Source: Herbiconiux gentiana
GTDB lineage: Bacteria; Actinomycetota; Actinomycetes; Actinomycetales; Microbacteriaceae
NCBI RefSeq assembly: GCF_024978135.1
Contig: NZ_JANTEZ010000008.1
Span: 1-64,000 of the forward strand
Reading direction: 5' to 3'
Length of the DNA: 64,000 nt
The first letter of the stretch is position 1; each line of letters begins with the position of its first letter. The notes beneath the pieces were generated by a model. That model saw nothing but the letters and a program-made list of their open reading frames with translations, was not told the origin of the DNA and searched no databases. Of the stretch, positions 7,567 through 16,116 are shown in pieces. A program made the position numbers and the translations under genes.

Positions 7567-8307
7567 ATGGCCACAGTCATCCTCGTGCGGCACGGACGCA
7601 CCACCGCCAACGCCTCCGGACTGCTCGCGGGCCGCACCCCCGGGGTGAGGCTCGACGAGGTCGGTGAGCAGCAGGCGGCCCGCACCGCCCAGCGGCTCGC
7701 CCTGGTGCCACTCGTGGCGGTGGTGTCGAGCCCGCTCGAGCGCTGCCGGCAGACGGCGGGCGTCATCCTCGACCGCCGGCAGAGGGCGCTGGTCGGCGAG
7801 CTGCCGGGCGAGCCGCCGGGCGAGCTGCCCGGCCCCCGTCCCTTCGAGCTCCGCATCGACGACGACCTCACCGAGTGCGACTACGGCGACTGGCAGGGCC
7901 GCACCCTGAAGGAGCTGGCGAGCGAGCCCCTCTGGTCGACGGTGCAGCGCCAGCCCTCCGCCGTCACCTTCCCGGGCGGGGAGTCGATGGCGACGATGCA
8001 GCTGCGCGGCGCCTCCGCGGTGCGCCGCCTCGACGCGGCCTTCGAGGCCGAGCACGGCCCCGGTGCGGTGTGGGTCGCGGTCAGCCACGGCGACATCATC
8101 AAGGGCATCCTGGCCGACGCGCTCGGCATGCACCTCGACCTCTTCCAGCGCATCAGCGTGAGCCCCGCCTCCGTCTCGATCGTGCGCTACGGCGCCGACC
8201 GGCCCGACGTGGTGGCGACGAACACCGAGGCGGGCGACCTGTCCTGGCTCCGGGCGGCCCCGCCCGCGGCCGACGCGCCGGTGGGTGGCGGAGCGGGCCC
8301 CGCGTGA
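7567..8307 (+). CDS. Histidine phosphatase family protein (first gene of the mycothiol-ligase-linked trio)
   Basis: A 246-residue cytosolic phosphatase of the phosphoglycerate-mutase-like family. The catalytic motif is LVRHGRT at residues 5-11, with ECDYGDWQGR in the middle and the second catalytic His in VSHGD. Its length and the two genes that follow (DUF3090, SCO1664-like) match a conserved actinobacterial neighbourhood that in mycobacteria lies beside mshC. Residues around 75-90 are a Pro/Gly/Leu repeat (GELPGEPPGELPG) that looks like a local expansion. The physiological substrate is not established. Confidence 0.9.
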   Translation: MATVILVRHGRTTANASGLLAGRTPGVRLDEVGEQQAARTAQRLALVPLVAVVSSPLERCRQTAGVILDRRQRALVGELPGEPPGELPGPRPFELRIDDDLTECDYGDWQGRTLKELASEPLWSTVQRQPSAVTFPGGESMATMQLRGASAVRRLDAAFEAEHGPGAVWVAVSHGDIIKGILADALGMHLDLFQRISVSPASVSIVRYGADRPDVVATNTEAGDLSWLRAAPPAADAPVGGGAGPA

Positions 8308-8351
8308 CCCGCGAGTCCGTCCGGATCCGAGCGGGCCGGGCATCCGGTCAA

Positions 8352-8357
8352 TAAAAT
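8352..8357 (+). promoter_or_regulatory. -10 hexamer TAAAAT, leaderless geometry
   Basis: TAAAAT in an AT-rich patch lies 6 nt before the ATG at 8364. The intervening AGGGGC is too close to the ATG to act as a normal ribosome site. Confidence 0.6.
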
Positions 8358-8363
8358 AGGGGC

Positions 8364-8939
8364 ATGCCCACAATCGTCCACGACTTCGCCTGGCCCGACC
8401 GTGTCGTGGTGGGCACGGTCGGCAACCCGGGTTCCCGCACCTTCTACCTGCAAGCCCGCACCGGCGCCCAGCTCGTCAGCGTCGCGCTCGAGAAGGAGCA
8501 GTCGGCGGTGCTCGCCGAGAAGATCGACGAGATCCTCGACGAGCTGATGGTGAACGACGGCAACCGCTTCAGCGTGCCGAGCAGCATCCCGGTCGAGCTC
8601 GTCGACAACGACCCGCTGGAGCCCGTGTTCGAGCAGTTCCGGGCGGGCGCGATGGGCCTCGGCTGGGATCCGACGACCGCCCAGCTCGTCGTCGAGGCCT
8701 ACCCCCTGGTGGAGACCGAGGCGGCGCCCGACGACCTCTCGGCCGAGCTCGAGTGGGAGACCGGCGAGCCGATGGTCGAGCCCGCCGAGCTGCTGGTGGT
8801 GCGGATGCCCGTGGGCACCGCCCGCGCGTTCGCGAAGCGCACCCGCGAGATCGTGGGCGCGGGCCGCCCCCTCTGCCCGCTCTGCGGCACCCCGATGGAC
8901 CCGGAGGGCCACGTCTGCCCCGTCGGCGACGACGTCTGA
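8364..8939 (+). CDS. DUF3090 family protein
   Basis: A 191-residue soluble protein with the family start MPTIVHDFAWPDRVVVGTVG, the middle segment EKEQSAVLAEKIDEIL, and a C-terminal zinc-ribbon-like CPLCGTPMDPEGHVC. DUF3090 proteins are conserved in actinobacteria between the phosphatase and the SCO1664-like protein. Their function is unknown; the four-cysteine ribbon suggests metal binding. The next gene starts 2 bp after the stop. Confidence 0.92.
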   Translation: MPTIVHDFAWPDRVVVGTVGNPGSRTFYLQARTGAQLVSVALEKEQSAVLAEKIDEILDELMVNDGNRFSVPSSIPVELVDNDPLEPVFEQFRAGAMGLGWDPTTAQLVVEAYPLVETEAAPDDLSAELEWETGEPMVEPAELLVVRMPVGTARAFAKRTREIVGAGRPLCPLCGTPMDPEGHVCPVGDDV

Positions 8940-8941
8940 CC

Positions 8942-9715
8942 ATGGGCGGCGAGGAGCCCGGCGAGGGGCTCGAGCTCGAGCTGATCGGACGCATCACCAC
9001 CGCCTCGAACGCCACCTTCCTCGCCCGCCTCGGCGAGCTGGAGGTCGTCTACAAGCCGGTTGCCGGCGAGAAACCCCTCTGGGACTTCCCCGACGGCACC
9101 CTCGCCGACCGCGAGGCCGCCGCGTACCTCGTCTCGGAGGTGCTCGGCGGCGGGGTCGTGCCCCGCACCTGGCTCCGCGACGGCCCGCTCGGGCCCGGCA
9201 TGGTGCAGCTCTGGCAGACCGTCGACCCCGAGCAGGACGCGGTCGACCTGGTCCCCGCCGACGCCGTGCCCACCTCGGGCTGGCGCCGGGTCTTCGACGG
9301 GCACGACGACGAGGACAGGCCGATTGCCCTCATCCACGAGGACACGACCACGCTCCGCCGCATGGCGGTCTTCGACGTCATCGCGAACAACGCCGACCGC
9401 AAGGGCGGCCACGTGCTGCCCCTGGCAAGCGGACACCGGCACGGCGTCGACCACGGCCTCACCTTCCACGCCGAGCACAAGCTGCGCACCGTGCTCTGGG
9501 GCTGGATCGACGAGCCCCTCAGCGACGACGAGCTCGCCGGCGTCGAGCGGGTGCTCGCGGCGCTCACCGACGGCGACCTCGTCGACGCGCTCACGCCGCT
9601 GCTCACCGACGACGAGATCGTCGCCCTCGCCGACCGCGCGGATCGTCTGCTCGCCGACGGCCGGTTCCCGGCGCCCGAGGGCCGCATGCCCGCGGTGCCC
9701 TGGCCGATCTTCTGA
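8942..9715 (+). CDS. SCO1664 family protein
   Basis: A 257-residue protein recognised by SNATFLARLGELEVVYKPVAGEKPLWDFPDG near the N terminus, then FDVIANNADRKGGHVL and VDHGLTFH. The Lys of VYKP and the NNADRKGGH and DHGLTF segments resemble a compact phosphoinositide-kinase/HipA-like ATP-binding and catalytic core. So a kinase-type activity is plausible but unproven. Start ATG 8942, 2 bp after DUF3090. In many actinobacteria mshC (mycothiol ligase) follows; here the next gene is an antiporter. Confidence 0.9.
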   Translation: MGGEEPGEGLELELIGRITTASNATFLARLGELEVVYKPVAGEKPLWDFPDGTLADREAAAYLVSEVLGGGVVPRTWLRDGPLGPGMVQLWQTVDPEQDAVDLVPADAVPTSGWRRVFDGHDDEDRPIALIHEDTTTLRRMAVFDVIANNADRKGGHVLPLASGHRHGVDHGLTFHAEHKLRTVLWGWIDEPLSDDELAGVERVLAALTDGDLVDALTPLLTDDEIVALADRADRLLADGRFPAPEGRMPAVPWPIF

Positions 9716-9722
9716 CACCGGT

Positions 9723-9728
9723 TAGGGT
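9723..9728 (+). promoter_or_regulatory. -10 hexamer TAGGGT, leaderless geometry
   Basis: TAGGGT lies 7 nt before the ATG at 9736, and gives the antiporter its own promoter. Confidence 0.5.
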
Positions 9729-9735
9729 CGATCAG

Positions 9736-11460
9736 ATGGAACTGGGCATCTACGGGATCATCGCCGTCGCAGTGATCGTGGCCGTGGCCGCCTTCTCGAA
9801 ACGGCTGGGCATCGCGGCGCCGATCATCCTCGTGGTGGTCGGGGTCGGTCTGTCGTACCTGCCCGGCGTGCCCGAGATCGAGGTGCCGCACGAGATCATC
9901 CTCGACGGCCTGCTGCCGCCCATCCTCTACGCCGCCGCGGTGAGCGTGCCGGTCGTCGACTTCCGGCGCAACCTCGCTCCCATCGCGAGCCTGTCGGTGG
10001 TGCTCGTGATCGTCACGGCCTTCGCCACAGGCTTCCTGCTCTACACCCTGCTGCCCGACCTCAACTTCGCCGCGGCCGTCGCGCTCGGCGCGATCATCAG
10101 CCCTCCGGATGCGGTGGCCGCCACCTCGATCGGCCGTCGCCTCGGTCTGCCCCCACGACTGCTCACGCTGCTCGAGGGCGAAGGCCTCGTGAACGACGCG
10201 ACCGCCCTGGTGCTGCTGCGCTCGGCCGTGGCCGCCGCCGCCGGAGCGATGACGGCACCGTGGGCGGGTGTCACCGACTTCCTGTTCGCCGTCGTCGTCG
10301 CCGTGATCGTCGGGCTGGCCGCCGGCGCGGTGACCGTCTACGTGCGCTCGAAGCTGTCCGACCCGGTGCTCGACACGGCGCTGTCTCTCGCCGTGCCGTT
10401 CGTGGCGTTCGTGCCGGCGGAGCAGCTCGGGGCCTCCGGGGTGCTCGCCGTCGTCGTCGCCGGGCTCTACACGGGGCACGCCTCCCCCACCAAGTTCTCA
10501 CCGCAGTCGCGGATCAGCGACCGGATCAACTGGCGCACGATCCAGTTCCTGCTCGAGAACGGCGTGTTCCTCCTGATCGGTCTCGAGATCCGCACGCTGA
10601 TCGAAGCCGTGCAGCCCGAGATCCTGACGGTCGAGGCCTCTTTCGGCATCGGCCTGCTCGCCACCGTGGCGCTGGTGCTGATCCGGTACCTCTGGATCGG
10701 GCCGCTCGTGTTCGCCCTCGGTCAGCGCGAGAAGCGCAACGAACGCCGAACCTACCGCGCGCTGCTGGCGCTGTACTACTACCGGAGTCATCCGGTCGCG
10801 ACGAAGCGGCAGGCCCGCGTGCGCAACCGGCTGGAACGCGACTACGAGCGCCGCCGGGCCGATCTCGAGCAGCAGCGCCAGGAACGCATCGACTGGCGCG
10901 GCGGCGTGGTGCTCGGCTGGTCGGGCATGCGCGGTGTGGTGACGCTCGCGGCCGCGCAGTCCCTTCCCGAGGACACGCCCTACCGCCCGCAGCTGATCCT
11001 GATCGCCTTCACCGTCGCGGTCACGAGCATCGTGCTGCAGGGCGGCACGCTGCCGTGGCTGATCCGGCTGCTCGGGGTCGAGGGCATCGACGCCAAGGAG
11101 GACCGCAAGGAGCTCGCCCAGCTGCTGGAGACGATCAGCAGCGCCGGGCTCGAGAAGCTCGACGAGCAGGTCGCCGAGCGCAGCGACCTCGTCGACCCCG
11201 AGGTCGTGGAGCGGGCGCGCCAGGCCACGTTCCTGCGCACCGAGGCGGCCTGGGAGCGGGCCGGGCGGCGCGAGCAGCCCGACGAGACCCCGCACCGGCT
11301 CTACCGGGAGCTGCGGCTGGCGATCGTGGCCGCCGAGCGCGAGAAGATGCTCGAGCTGCGGGCCGTCGGCACCTACCCGTCACGCATCCTGGCCGAGGCG
11401 CAGGCGCTGCTCGACCAGGAGGAGACCCGGCTGCAGCGCCGGCCGGGCACCGGGCACTAG
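9736..11460 (+). CDS. CPA1-type Na+/H+ antiporter
   Basis: A 574-residue membrane protein. About 11-12 hydrophobic segments fill residues 1-440. The conserved GAIISPPDAVAATSI and EGEGLVNDATALV motifs of the NhaP/CPA1 family carry the Asp residues of the ion-exchange site. A basic, Arg/Gln-rich cytoplasmic loop interrupts the membrane part near residues 330-385, and a helical C-terminal tail of about 120 residues follows. It probably exchanges Na+ (or K+) for H+ for pH and salt balance. The stop TAG shares CTAG with the stop of the opposite gene. Confidence 0.92.
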   Translation: MELGIYGIIAVAVIVAVAAFSKRLGIAAPIILVVVGVGLSYLPGVPEIEVPHEIILDGLLPPILYAAAVSVPVVDFRRNLAPIASLSVVLVIVTAFATGFLLYTLLPDLNFAAAVALGAIISPPDAVAATSIGRRLGLPPRLLTLLEGEGLVNDATALVLLRSAVAAAAGAMTAPWAGVTDFLFAVVVAVIVGLAAGAVTVYVRSKLSDPVLDTALSLAVPFVAFVPAEQLGASGVLAVVVAGLYTGHASPTKFSPQSRISDRINWRTIQFLLENGVFLLIGLEIRTLIEAVQPEILTVEASFGIGLLATVALVLIRYLWIGPLVFALGQREKRNERRTYRALLALYYYRSHPVATKRQARVRNRLERDYERRRADLEQQRQERIDWRGGVVLGWSGMRGVVTLAAAQSLPEDTPYRPQLILIAFTVAVTSIVLQGGTLPWLIRLLGVEGIDAKEDRKELAQLLETISSAGLEKLDEQVAERSDLVDPEVVERARQATFLRTEAAWERAGRREQPDETPHRLYRELRLAIVAAEREKMLELRAVGTYPSRILAEAQALLDQEETRLQRRPGTGH

Positions 11461-13460
11461 CCGAGGTCGAGCGGGTCGCTGCCGCGGGAGCCGAGGTACG
11501 AGCCCACGACGGCCGCCCCGAGGTCGTCGGCCTCGGGCGCCACCACGGAGCCGTCGACGCGGCGCGCCATCGAGTCGATGAACCGCGCCAGCCCCGGGTC
11601 GTCGCCGAGCCGGAAGAAGGTCGTGCGGGCGCCCAGGCGCACCGAGTTGTCGAGTTCGCGAACGGCATAGGCGATGGTCAGCGGATGCGGCGGGTAGGCG
11701 AAGAACACCTCGCCGTTCGCCTCGAGGTGCGAGGTGGGCTCGCCGTCGGTGACGATCAGCAGCACGGGCTGGGCGTTCGGGTGCTTGCGGAAGTGCCGGT
11801 TCGCGAGCAGCAGCGCGTGGTGCAGGTTGGTGCCCTTGTCCCACTCGGCCTCGAGCCCCGTGAGCTCCTCGATGGGCATCACCTGGGCCGAGCGGCCGAA
11901 GGCGATCAGCTGCAGGTCGTCGCCGCGGAAGCGGCTCGTGATGAGCGTGTGCAGCGCGAGCGCGGTGCGCTTCATCGGCACCCAGCGGCCGTCCATCGCC
12001 ATCGAGAACGAGGTGTCGACGAGCAGCGCCACGGCGGCCTGCGTGCGGGCCTCGGTCTCCTGCACCTCGACGTCGCCGATCTCGATCCTGACGCCCGCGG
12101 CGGTGTCGCCTCCGGCGCCGGCGACGCGAGTGACGGCGTTCGTGATCGTCCGCGTCACGTCCCACGGCTCGGTGTCGCCGAAGGCCCACTCGCGCGTCGA
12201 GCCCGAGCGCTCCCCCGCCGCGCCGGCCTGCCGCACGTCGCGGGCGCCCTGGCGCCCCGACAGCCGCTGGGCCACGTCGCGCAGCAGCGCCTTGCCGAGC
12301 TGCCGCATGGCCTTCGGGGTCATGCGCAGCTGCCCGTCCGACCCGCGCTTCATCGTGCCGGTGTCGCGCAGCGCCTTCTCCAGCTGCTGCAGCGTGCGGG
12401 CGTCGACCACCGCGTCCGAGCCGAGCTGCCGCGCGAGGGCGTCGAGGTCGAGATCGTCGAGCTGGGAACCGTTGTAGGACTGGGCGAGCTGCTCGCTCAG
12501 CTCGTCGAGGTCGGCCAGGTCTTGGAAGACGCCGGTGCCGTCGCCGAGCCCGAGCCCCTGCTCGCCGCTCATCCGCTCGGAACCGCCCCAGTCCTCACCG
12601 GGCCGGAGCGACCGCAGGGTCTCGTCGAGCCGGCCGAGGCCCTGCATCAGCTCGGGCGAGCCGAAGGCCTGCTGGGCGAGGGCGTCGAGCTCGTCGCGCT
12701 GCTCCTGGGTCATCGAGTTGCGCATCCGCTGGGCGGCCGCGGCGCGGGCGGCGAGCGCATCGAGCAGCTCGTCGATGGTCTCCGGATGCTCGGGGAAGAA
12801 CTCCCCGTGCTCCGCCATGAACCCCTCGAACTGCTCGGGGGTGTCCTCACCCCGGGCGTGCGCCTCGAGCAGCTCGTTGAGGTCGGCGAGCATCCGCGTG
12901 ATCGCCTCGCGGTCGGCGTCGCTCGCGTTCTCGAGCGCGTTCTTCATGCCGGCGAAGCGCTGATCGAGCATCTCGCGGCCGAGCAGGTCCTTGATCCTCT
13001 CGAAGTCGGCTCGCGCCTCGGAGCTCGTCCAGTCGTAGCCGTTCAGCTCGCTCACCGCGGCCGCGGCGGAGGCGGGCAGGTTGTCGAGCTGCATCTGGGC
13101 GAGGGCCCGGTCGCCCTCGTCCATCAGGGCGTCGCGCGCGAGTTGCTTGCGCTCGGCGAGCACCGCCTTCTCGAGCAGCTCCGTGATCTCCTGCAGCGTG
13201 CCGTCGAGGTTGTGCTCGCGGGTGAGCTCGCGACGGCGCTCGGCGACCCGGCGGGCCAGGTCGTCGAGCCCGTTCTGGTCCCGGCCGCCGCGGCGGAGGA
13301 ACTCGCGCAGGGCCTGCTCGGGCGAGTAGCCCGCCATCACCTCCTCGCCGATGGCGTCGAGCGCCTCGGTGAGGTCGACGGGCGGCGCCAGCGGGTCGGG
13401 CCCGTCGACGTACCGCCCGTAGCGGGCGGCCCGGGTCAGGCGGCGGTTCGCCCTAGGCAT
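11457..13460 (-). CDS. VWA-domain protein paired with a MoxR-type ATPase
   Basis: A 667-residue soluble protein. Residues 1-440 are helical and charged, rich in Glu, Leu and Arg (EELLEA, DELLDALAARAAAAQRMRNSM). The C-terminal 200 residues are a von Willebrand A domain with a MIDAS-like DTSFSM, then KRTALALHTLI, FGRSAQ, DKGTNLHHALLLA and IVTDGEPTSH. VWA/ATPase pairs of this kind are related to magnesium chelatase subunits and act as metal- or protein-remodelling chaperones; the client is unknown. It follows the ATPase gene with a 50-bp gap. Its last 4 bases overlap the antiporter stop. Confidence 0.88.
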   Translation of the reverse strand: MPRANRRLTRAARYGRYVDGPDPLAPPVDLTEALDAIGEEVMAGYSPEQALREFLRRGGRDQNGLDDLARRVAERRRELTREHNLDGTLQEITELLEKAVLAERKQLARDALMDEGDRALAQMQLDNLPASAAAAVSELNGYDWTSSEARADFERIKDLLGREMLDQRFAGMKNALENASDADREAITRMLADLNELLEAHARGEDTPEQFEGFMAEHGEFFPEHPETIDELLDALAARAAAAQRMRNSMTQEQRDELDALAQQAFGSPELMQGLGRLDETLRSLRPGEDWGGSERMSGEQGLGLGDGTGVFQDLADLDELSEQLAQSYNGSQLDDLDLDALARQLGSDAVVDARTLQQLEKALRDTGTMKRGSDGQLRMTPKAMRQLGKALLRDVAQRLSGRQGARDVRQAGAAGERSGSTREWAFGDTEPWDVTRTITNAVTRVAGAGGDTAAGVRIEIGDVEVQETEARTQAAVALLVDTSFSMAMDGRWVPMKRTALALHTLITSRFRGDDLQLIAFGRSAQVMPIEELTGLEAEWDKGTNLHHALLLANRHFRKHPNAQPVLLIVTDGEPTSHLEANGEVFFAYPPHPLTIAYAVRELDNSVRLGARTTFFRLGDDPGLARFIDSMARRVDGSVVAPEADDLGAAVVGSYLGSRGSDPLDLG

Positions 13461-13464
13461 GGTC

Positions 13465-13493
13465 GCGCATCCGCTCACCGGGGGCGGATGCGC
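13465..13493. other. Intercistronic hairpin with GCGCATCCG arms
   Basis: GCGCATCCG (13465-13473) pairs with CGGATGCGC (13485-13493) over an 11-nt loop, between the ATPase stop and the VWA start. It may tune expression of the second gene, or simply be two inverted copies of the GGATGC word that is abundant here. Confidence 0.4.
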
Positions 13494-13510
13494 AGACGGC
13501 GGTCGCCCGC

Positions 13511-14896
13511 TCAGCCATAGATCGTCTCGCCGCCGCCCGACTCCTTGCTCACCCGGCGGGCGAGGTAGAGCCCCTCGAGGGCGAGCTCGATGGCGCCCGC
13601 CCGCTGACCGTCGTTCGTGGCGCCGAGGCGGTCGCCGATCTCGTCGTAGAGCTCCGACTCGCCGAGCGAGGGCAGCCCGGCCAGGAAGTCGCGTGCGGCG
13701 ACCTGCTCGCCGGTGGTGACGAGCGACCCGCCCTCGAGCGCGTCGACCAGCAGCGCGAAGTCGAGGCCGCGGAAGTGCGCCCGCACGGTCTCGGCGGTGG
13801 CGGTGCGCAGCAGGTGGTCGAGGATCTCGTCCTCCCGGCCCTCCTCGCCCGACTCGAACTCGATCTTGCCGCCGAGCACGTCGACCGCCGTCTCGAGGTC
13901 GACCGGTCGGGCGACCGCGTCGGGCTCGCCCTGCCGGGTGGCGCGGTGGATGGCCGCCGCCGCGATCGTCTCGGCCCCGGCGATGGAGAAGCGGGCGCTG
14001 ACGCCGCTGCGCTGGTCGACCGACGCCGACTCGCGGAGGTTGCGGGTGAACCGGGCCAGGATCTCGATCAGATAGTCGGGCACGTCGGCGACGAGCTCGG
14101 CCTCCTGGCGGATGACCGCGATCTCGTCGGCGAGCTCGGTCGGGTAGTGGGTGCGGATCTCGGCACCGAAGCGATCCTTCAGCGGGGTGATGATGCGGCC
14201 GCGGTTGGTGTAGTCCTCGGGGTTCGCACTCGCCACCACGAGCACGTCGAGCGGCAGGCGCAGCACGTAGCCGCGGATCTGGATGTCGCGCTCCTCCATC
14301 ACGTTGAGCATCGCCACCTGGATGCGCTCGGCGAGGTCGGGCAGCTCGTTGATCGCCACGATGCCGCGGTGGCTGCGCGGGATCAGGCCGAAGTGGATGG
14401 TCTCGGGGTCGCCCAGGCTCCGCCCCTCGGCCACCTTCATCGGGTCGACGTCGCCGATCAGGTCGGCCACGCTCGTGTCGGGTGTGGCGAGCTTCTCGAC
14501 GTAGCGCTCCTCGCGGCGGCGCCAGGCGACGGGCAGCTCGTCGCCGAGCTCGGCCGCGCGGCGGAGGCTGACGCTGGTGATCGGCTCGTAGGGGTGCTCG
14601 CCGAGCTCGGAGCCGTCGATGACCGGCGACCACTCGTCGAGGAGGCCGGACAGGGTGCGGAGCAGCCGGGTCTTGCCCTGGCCGCGCTCACCGAGCAGCA
14701 CGATGTCGTGCCCGGCGATGAGCGCGCGCTCGAGCTGCGGGATGACGGTGGACTCGAAGCCGTGCAGCCCCGGCCACGGGTCGCGGCCCTCCCGCAGGGC
14801 GTCGAGGAGGTTGTCGCGGAGCTCGGTGCGGAGGGTCTTCTGGACGTGTCCGGAGGCACGCAGTTCGCCGACCGTCGTCTGGGTTGGGCGCATCAC
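13511..14896 (-). CDS. MoxR/magnesium-chelatase-like AAA+ ATPase
   Basis: A 461-residue AAA+ protein: Walker A GERGQGKT (about 88-95), a sensor/Walker B region around GIVAINELPDL, LNVMEERDIQIRGY, and VVASANPEDYTNRGRIITPLKDRF (sensor 1 and Arg finger). These are typical of ChlI-like ATPases. With the following VWA protein it probably forms a chaperone that remodels or inserts a cofactor into an unknown client. The start is GTG 14896, because TAGCAT (14904-14909) lies 7 nt upstream; ATG 14893 is the next codon and cannot be excluded. Confidence 0.88.
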   Translation of the reverse strand: MMRPTQTTVGELRASGHVQKTLRTELRDNLLDALREGRDPWPGLHGFESTVIPQLERALIAGHDIVLLGERGQGKTRLLRTLSGLLDEWSPVIDGSELGEHPYEPITSVSLRRAAELGDELPVAWRRREERYVEKLATPDTSVADLIGDVDPMKVAEGRSLGDPETIHFGLIPRSHRGIVAINELPDLAERIQVAMLNVMEERDIQIRGYVLRLPLDVLVVASANPEDYTNRGRIITPLKDRFGAEIRTHYPTELADEIAVIRQEAELVADVPDYLIEILARFTRNLRESASVDQRSGVSARFSIAGAETIAAAAIHRATRQGEPDAVARPVDLETAVDVLGGKIEFESGEEGREDEILDHLLRTATAETVRAHFRGLDFALLVDALEGGSLVTTGEQVAARDFLAGLPSLGESELYDEIGDRLGATNDGQRAGAIELALEGLYLARRVSKESGGGETIYG

Positions 14897-14903
14897 GCGG
14901 GCA

Positions 14904-14909
14904 ATGCTA
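14904..14909 (-). promoter_or_regulatory. -10 hexamer TAGCAT, leaderless geometry
   Basis: On the minus strand TAGCAT ends 7 nt before the GTG at 14896 of the ATPase gene. Confidence 0.5.
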
Positions 14910-14934
14910 CGCCCGCTTTCCGGGGCCGATGTCA

Positions 14935-14961
14935 GGGCCTCGGAAGCTCGCTCCGAGGCCC
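14935..14961. other. Perfect 10-bp hairpin in the divergent spacer before oleA
   Basis: GGGCCTCGGA (14935-14944) pairs with TCCGAGGCCC (14952-14961) over AGCTCGC. It lies between the promoter of the ATPase gene and oleA. It could insulate the two transcription units or be a remnant terminator. Confidence 0.45.
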
Positions 14962-15036
14962 CCGTGTGCAGCCGGGGGCGGGGCGTGCCTAGGATGCGAG
15001 GATGACCGGTTCAGCCTCCACCCAGCGCACTCCCTG

Positions 15037-15042
15037 TAGATT
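15037..15042 (+). promoter_or_regulatory. Candidate -10 TAGATT for the ole operon
   Basis: TAGATT lies 9 nt before an in-frame GTG at 15052 and 51 nt before the preferred oleA start at 15094. No convincing -35 is visible. Confidence 0.4.
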
Positions 15043-15093
15043 ACTGGTCTCGTGCGTGCGATCACGCGCGTTCTGGAGAGCCGCGGAGGATTC

Positions 15094-16116
15094 GTGACCG
15101 GCAATTCGACTACCCGATTCCGCAACGTGGCCCTGCTGTCCGTTGCGAGCACGATCCCGTCGAGGGTGACCACCTCCGACGAGATCGAGCAGAAGCTCGC
15201 CACGGCGCTGAAGCGCCTGAAGCTGCGCAGCGGTCTGCTGCGCCGTGTGGCCGGCGTGCTCGAGCGGCGCAACTGGGGCCCCGGTGAGAGCTCCGACGCC
15301 GCCACCATCTCGGCCGGGCGCCGTGCGCTGGCCGAGGCCGGCATCGACGCCTCCGAGATCGGGCTGATGATCAACACCTCGGTGACCCGGCAGCACCTCG
15401 AGCCGTCGGTGGCCGTGCGCATCCACGACGGGCTCGGGCTGCCGAGCTCGGCCATCAACTTCGACGTCGCCAACGCCTGCCTCGGCTTCGTCACCGGCAT
15501 GACGCTCGCCGCCGCGATGATCGAGTCGGGCCAGGTGAAGTACGCCCTGATCGTCAACGGCGAGGACGCCGACGAGATCCAGGTCAACACGATCGAACGG
15601 CTGCTGCGGGAGGACATCGACCGCGAGGCCTTCATGAGCGAGTTCGCGTCGCTCACGCTGGGCTCGGGGGCGGCGGCGGCCGTGATCGGCCCGGCCGACG
15701 CGCATCCGTCGGGCCACCGCATCCTCGGCGGCGTCACCCGCGCGGCCACCCAGTTCCATGAGCTGTGCGTCGGCAGCGTCGACGGCATGTTCACGGATGC
15801 GCGAGCACTCCTGAAGGGCGGGCTCGACCTCGTGCTCTCCGCCTGGAAGGAGGCGCAGACCGAGTGGCGCTGGGGCAAGATGGACCGCTACATCACCCAT
15901 CAGGTCTCGTCGGTGCACACCGACTCGATGGTGCGGGCCGCGACGCTCGACAAGAGCCGGGTGCCGGTGACCTATCCGCACCTCGGCAACGTCGGTCCGG
16001 CGTCGATCCCCATCACGCTCGCCGAGGAGCAGAAGACGCTGAAGAACGGCGACCGGGTGCTGCTCATGGGTGTGGGCTCCGGGCTGAACACGGCCCTGAT
16101 GGAGATCGCCTGGTGA
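15094..16116 (+). CDS. oleA: OleA: thiolase-fold enzyme joining two fatty acyl-CoAs head to head
   Basis: A 340-residue ketoacyl-synthase-III-like protein. OleA enzymes perform a non-decarboxylative Claisen condensation of two acyl-CoAs to a 2-alkyl-3-ketoacid. The catalytic Cys129 is in DVANACLGF, the His in ITHQVS at about 269, and the Asn in HLGNVGPAS at about 299, completing the thiolase triad. GTG 15094 is chosen because GGAGG precedes it (spacing short, about 3-4 nt) and VTGNSTTRFRNVALLSVA matches the usual N terminus. An in-frame GTG at 15052, 9 nt after TAGATT, would add 14 residues and could be a leaderless start. The stop overlaps the next gene by 4 bp (GTGA). Confidence 0.92.
   Translation: MTGNSTTRFRNVALLSVASTIPSRVTTSDEIEQKLATALKRLKLRSGLLRRVAGVLERRNWGPGESSDAATISAGRRALAEAGIDASEIGLMINTSVTRQHLEPSVAVRIHDGLGLPSSAINFDVANACLGFVTGMTLAAAMIESGQVKYALIVNGEDADEIQVNTIERLLREDIDREAFMSEFASLTLGSGAAAAVIGPADAHPSGHRILGGVTRAATQFHELCVGSVDGMFTDARALLKGGLDLVLSAWKEAQTEWRWGKMDRYITHQVSSVHTDSMVRAATLDKSRVPVTYPHLGNVGPASIPITLAEEQKTLKNGDRVLLMGVGSGLNTALMEIAW

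Noticed and set aside
10260-13520. A very long open frame on the plus strand across the antiporter and opposite VWA gene
   Set aside because: It is out of phase with both genes, full of Arg/Ala/Gly runs, and lacks any domain; such shadows are expected at this GC content.
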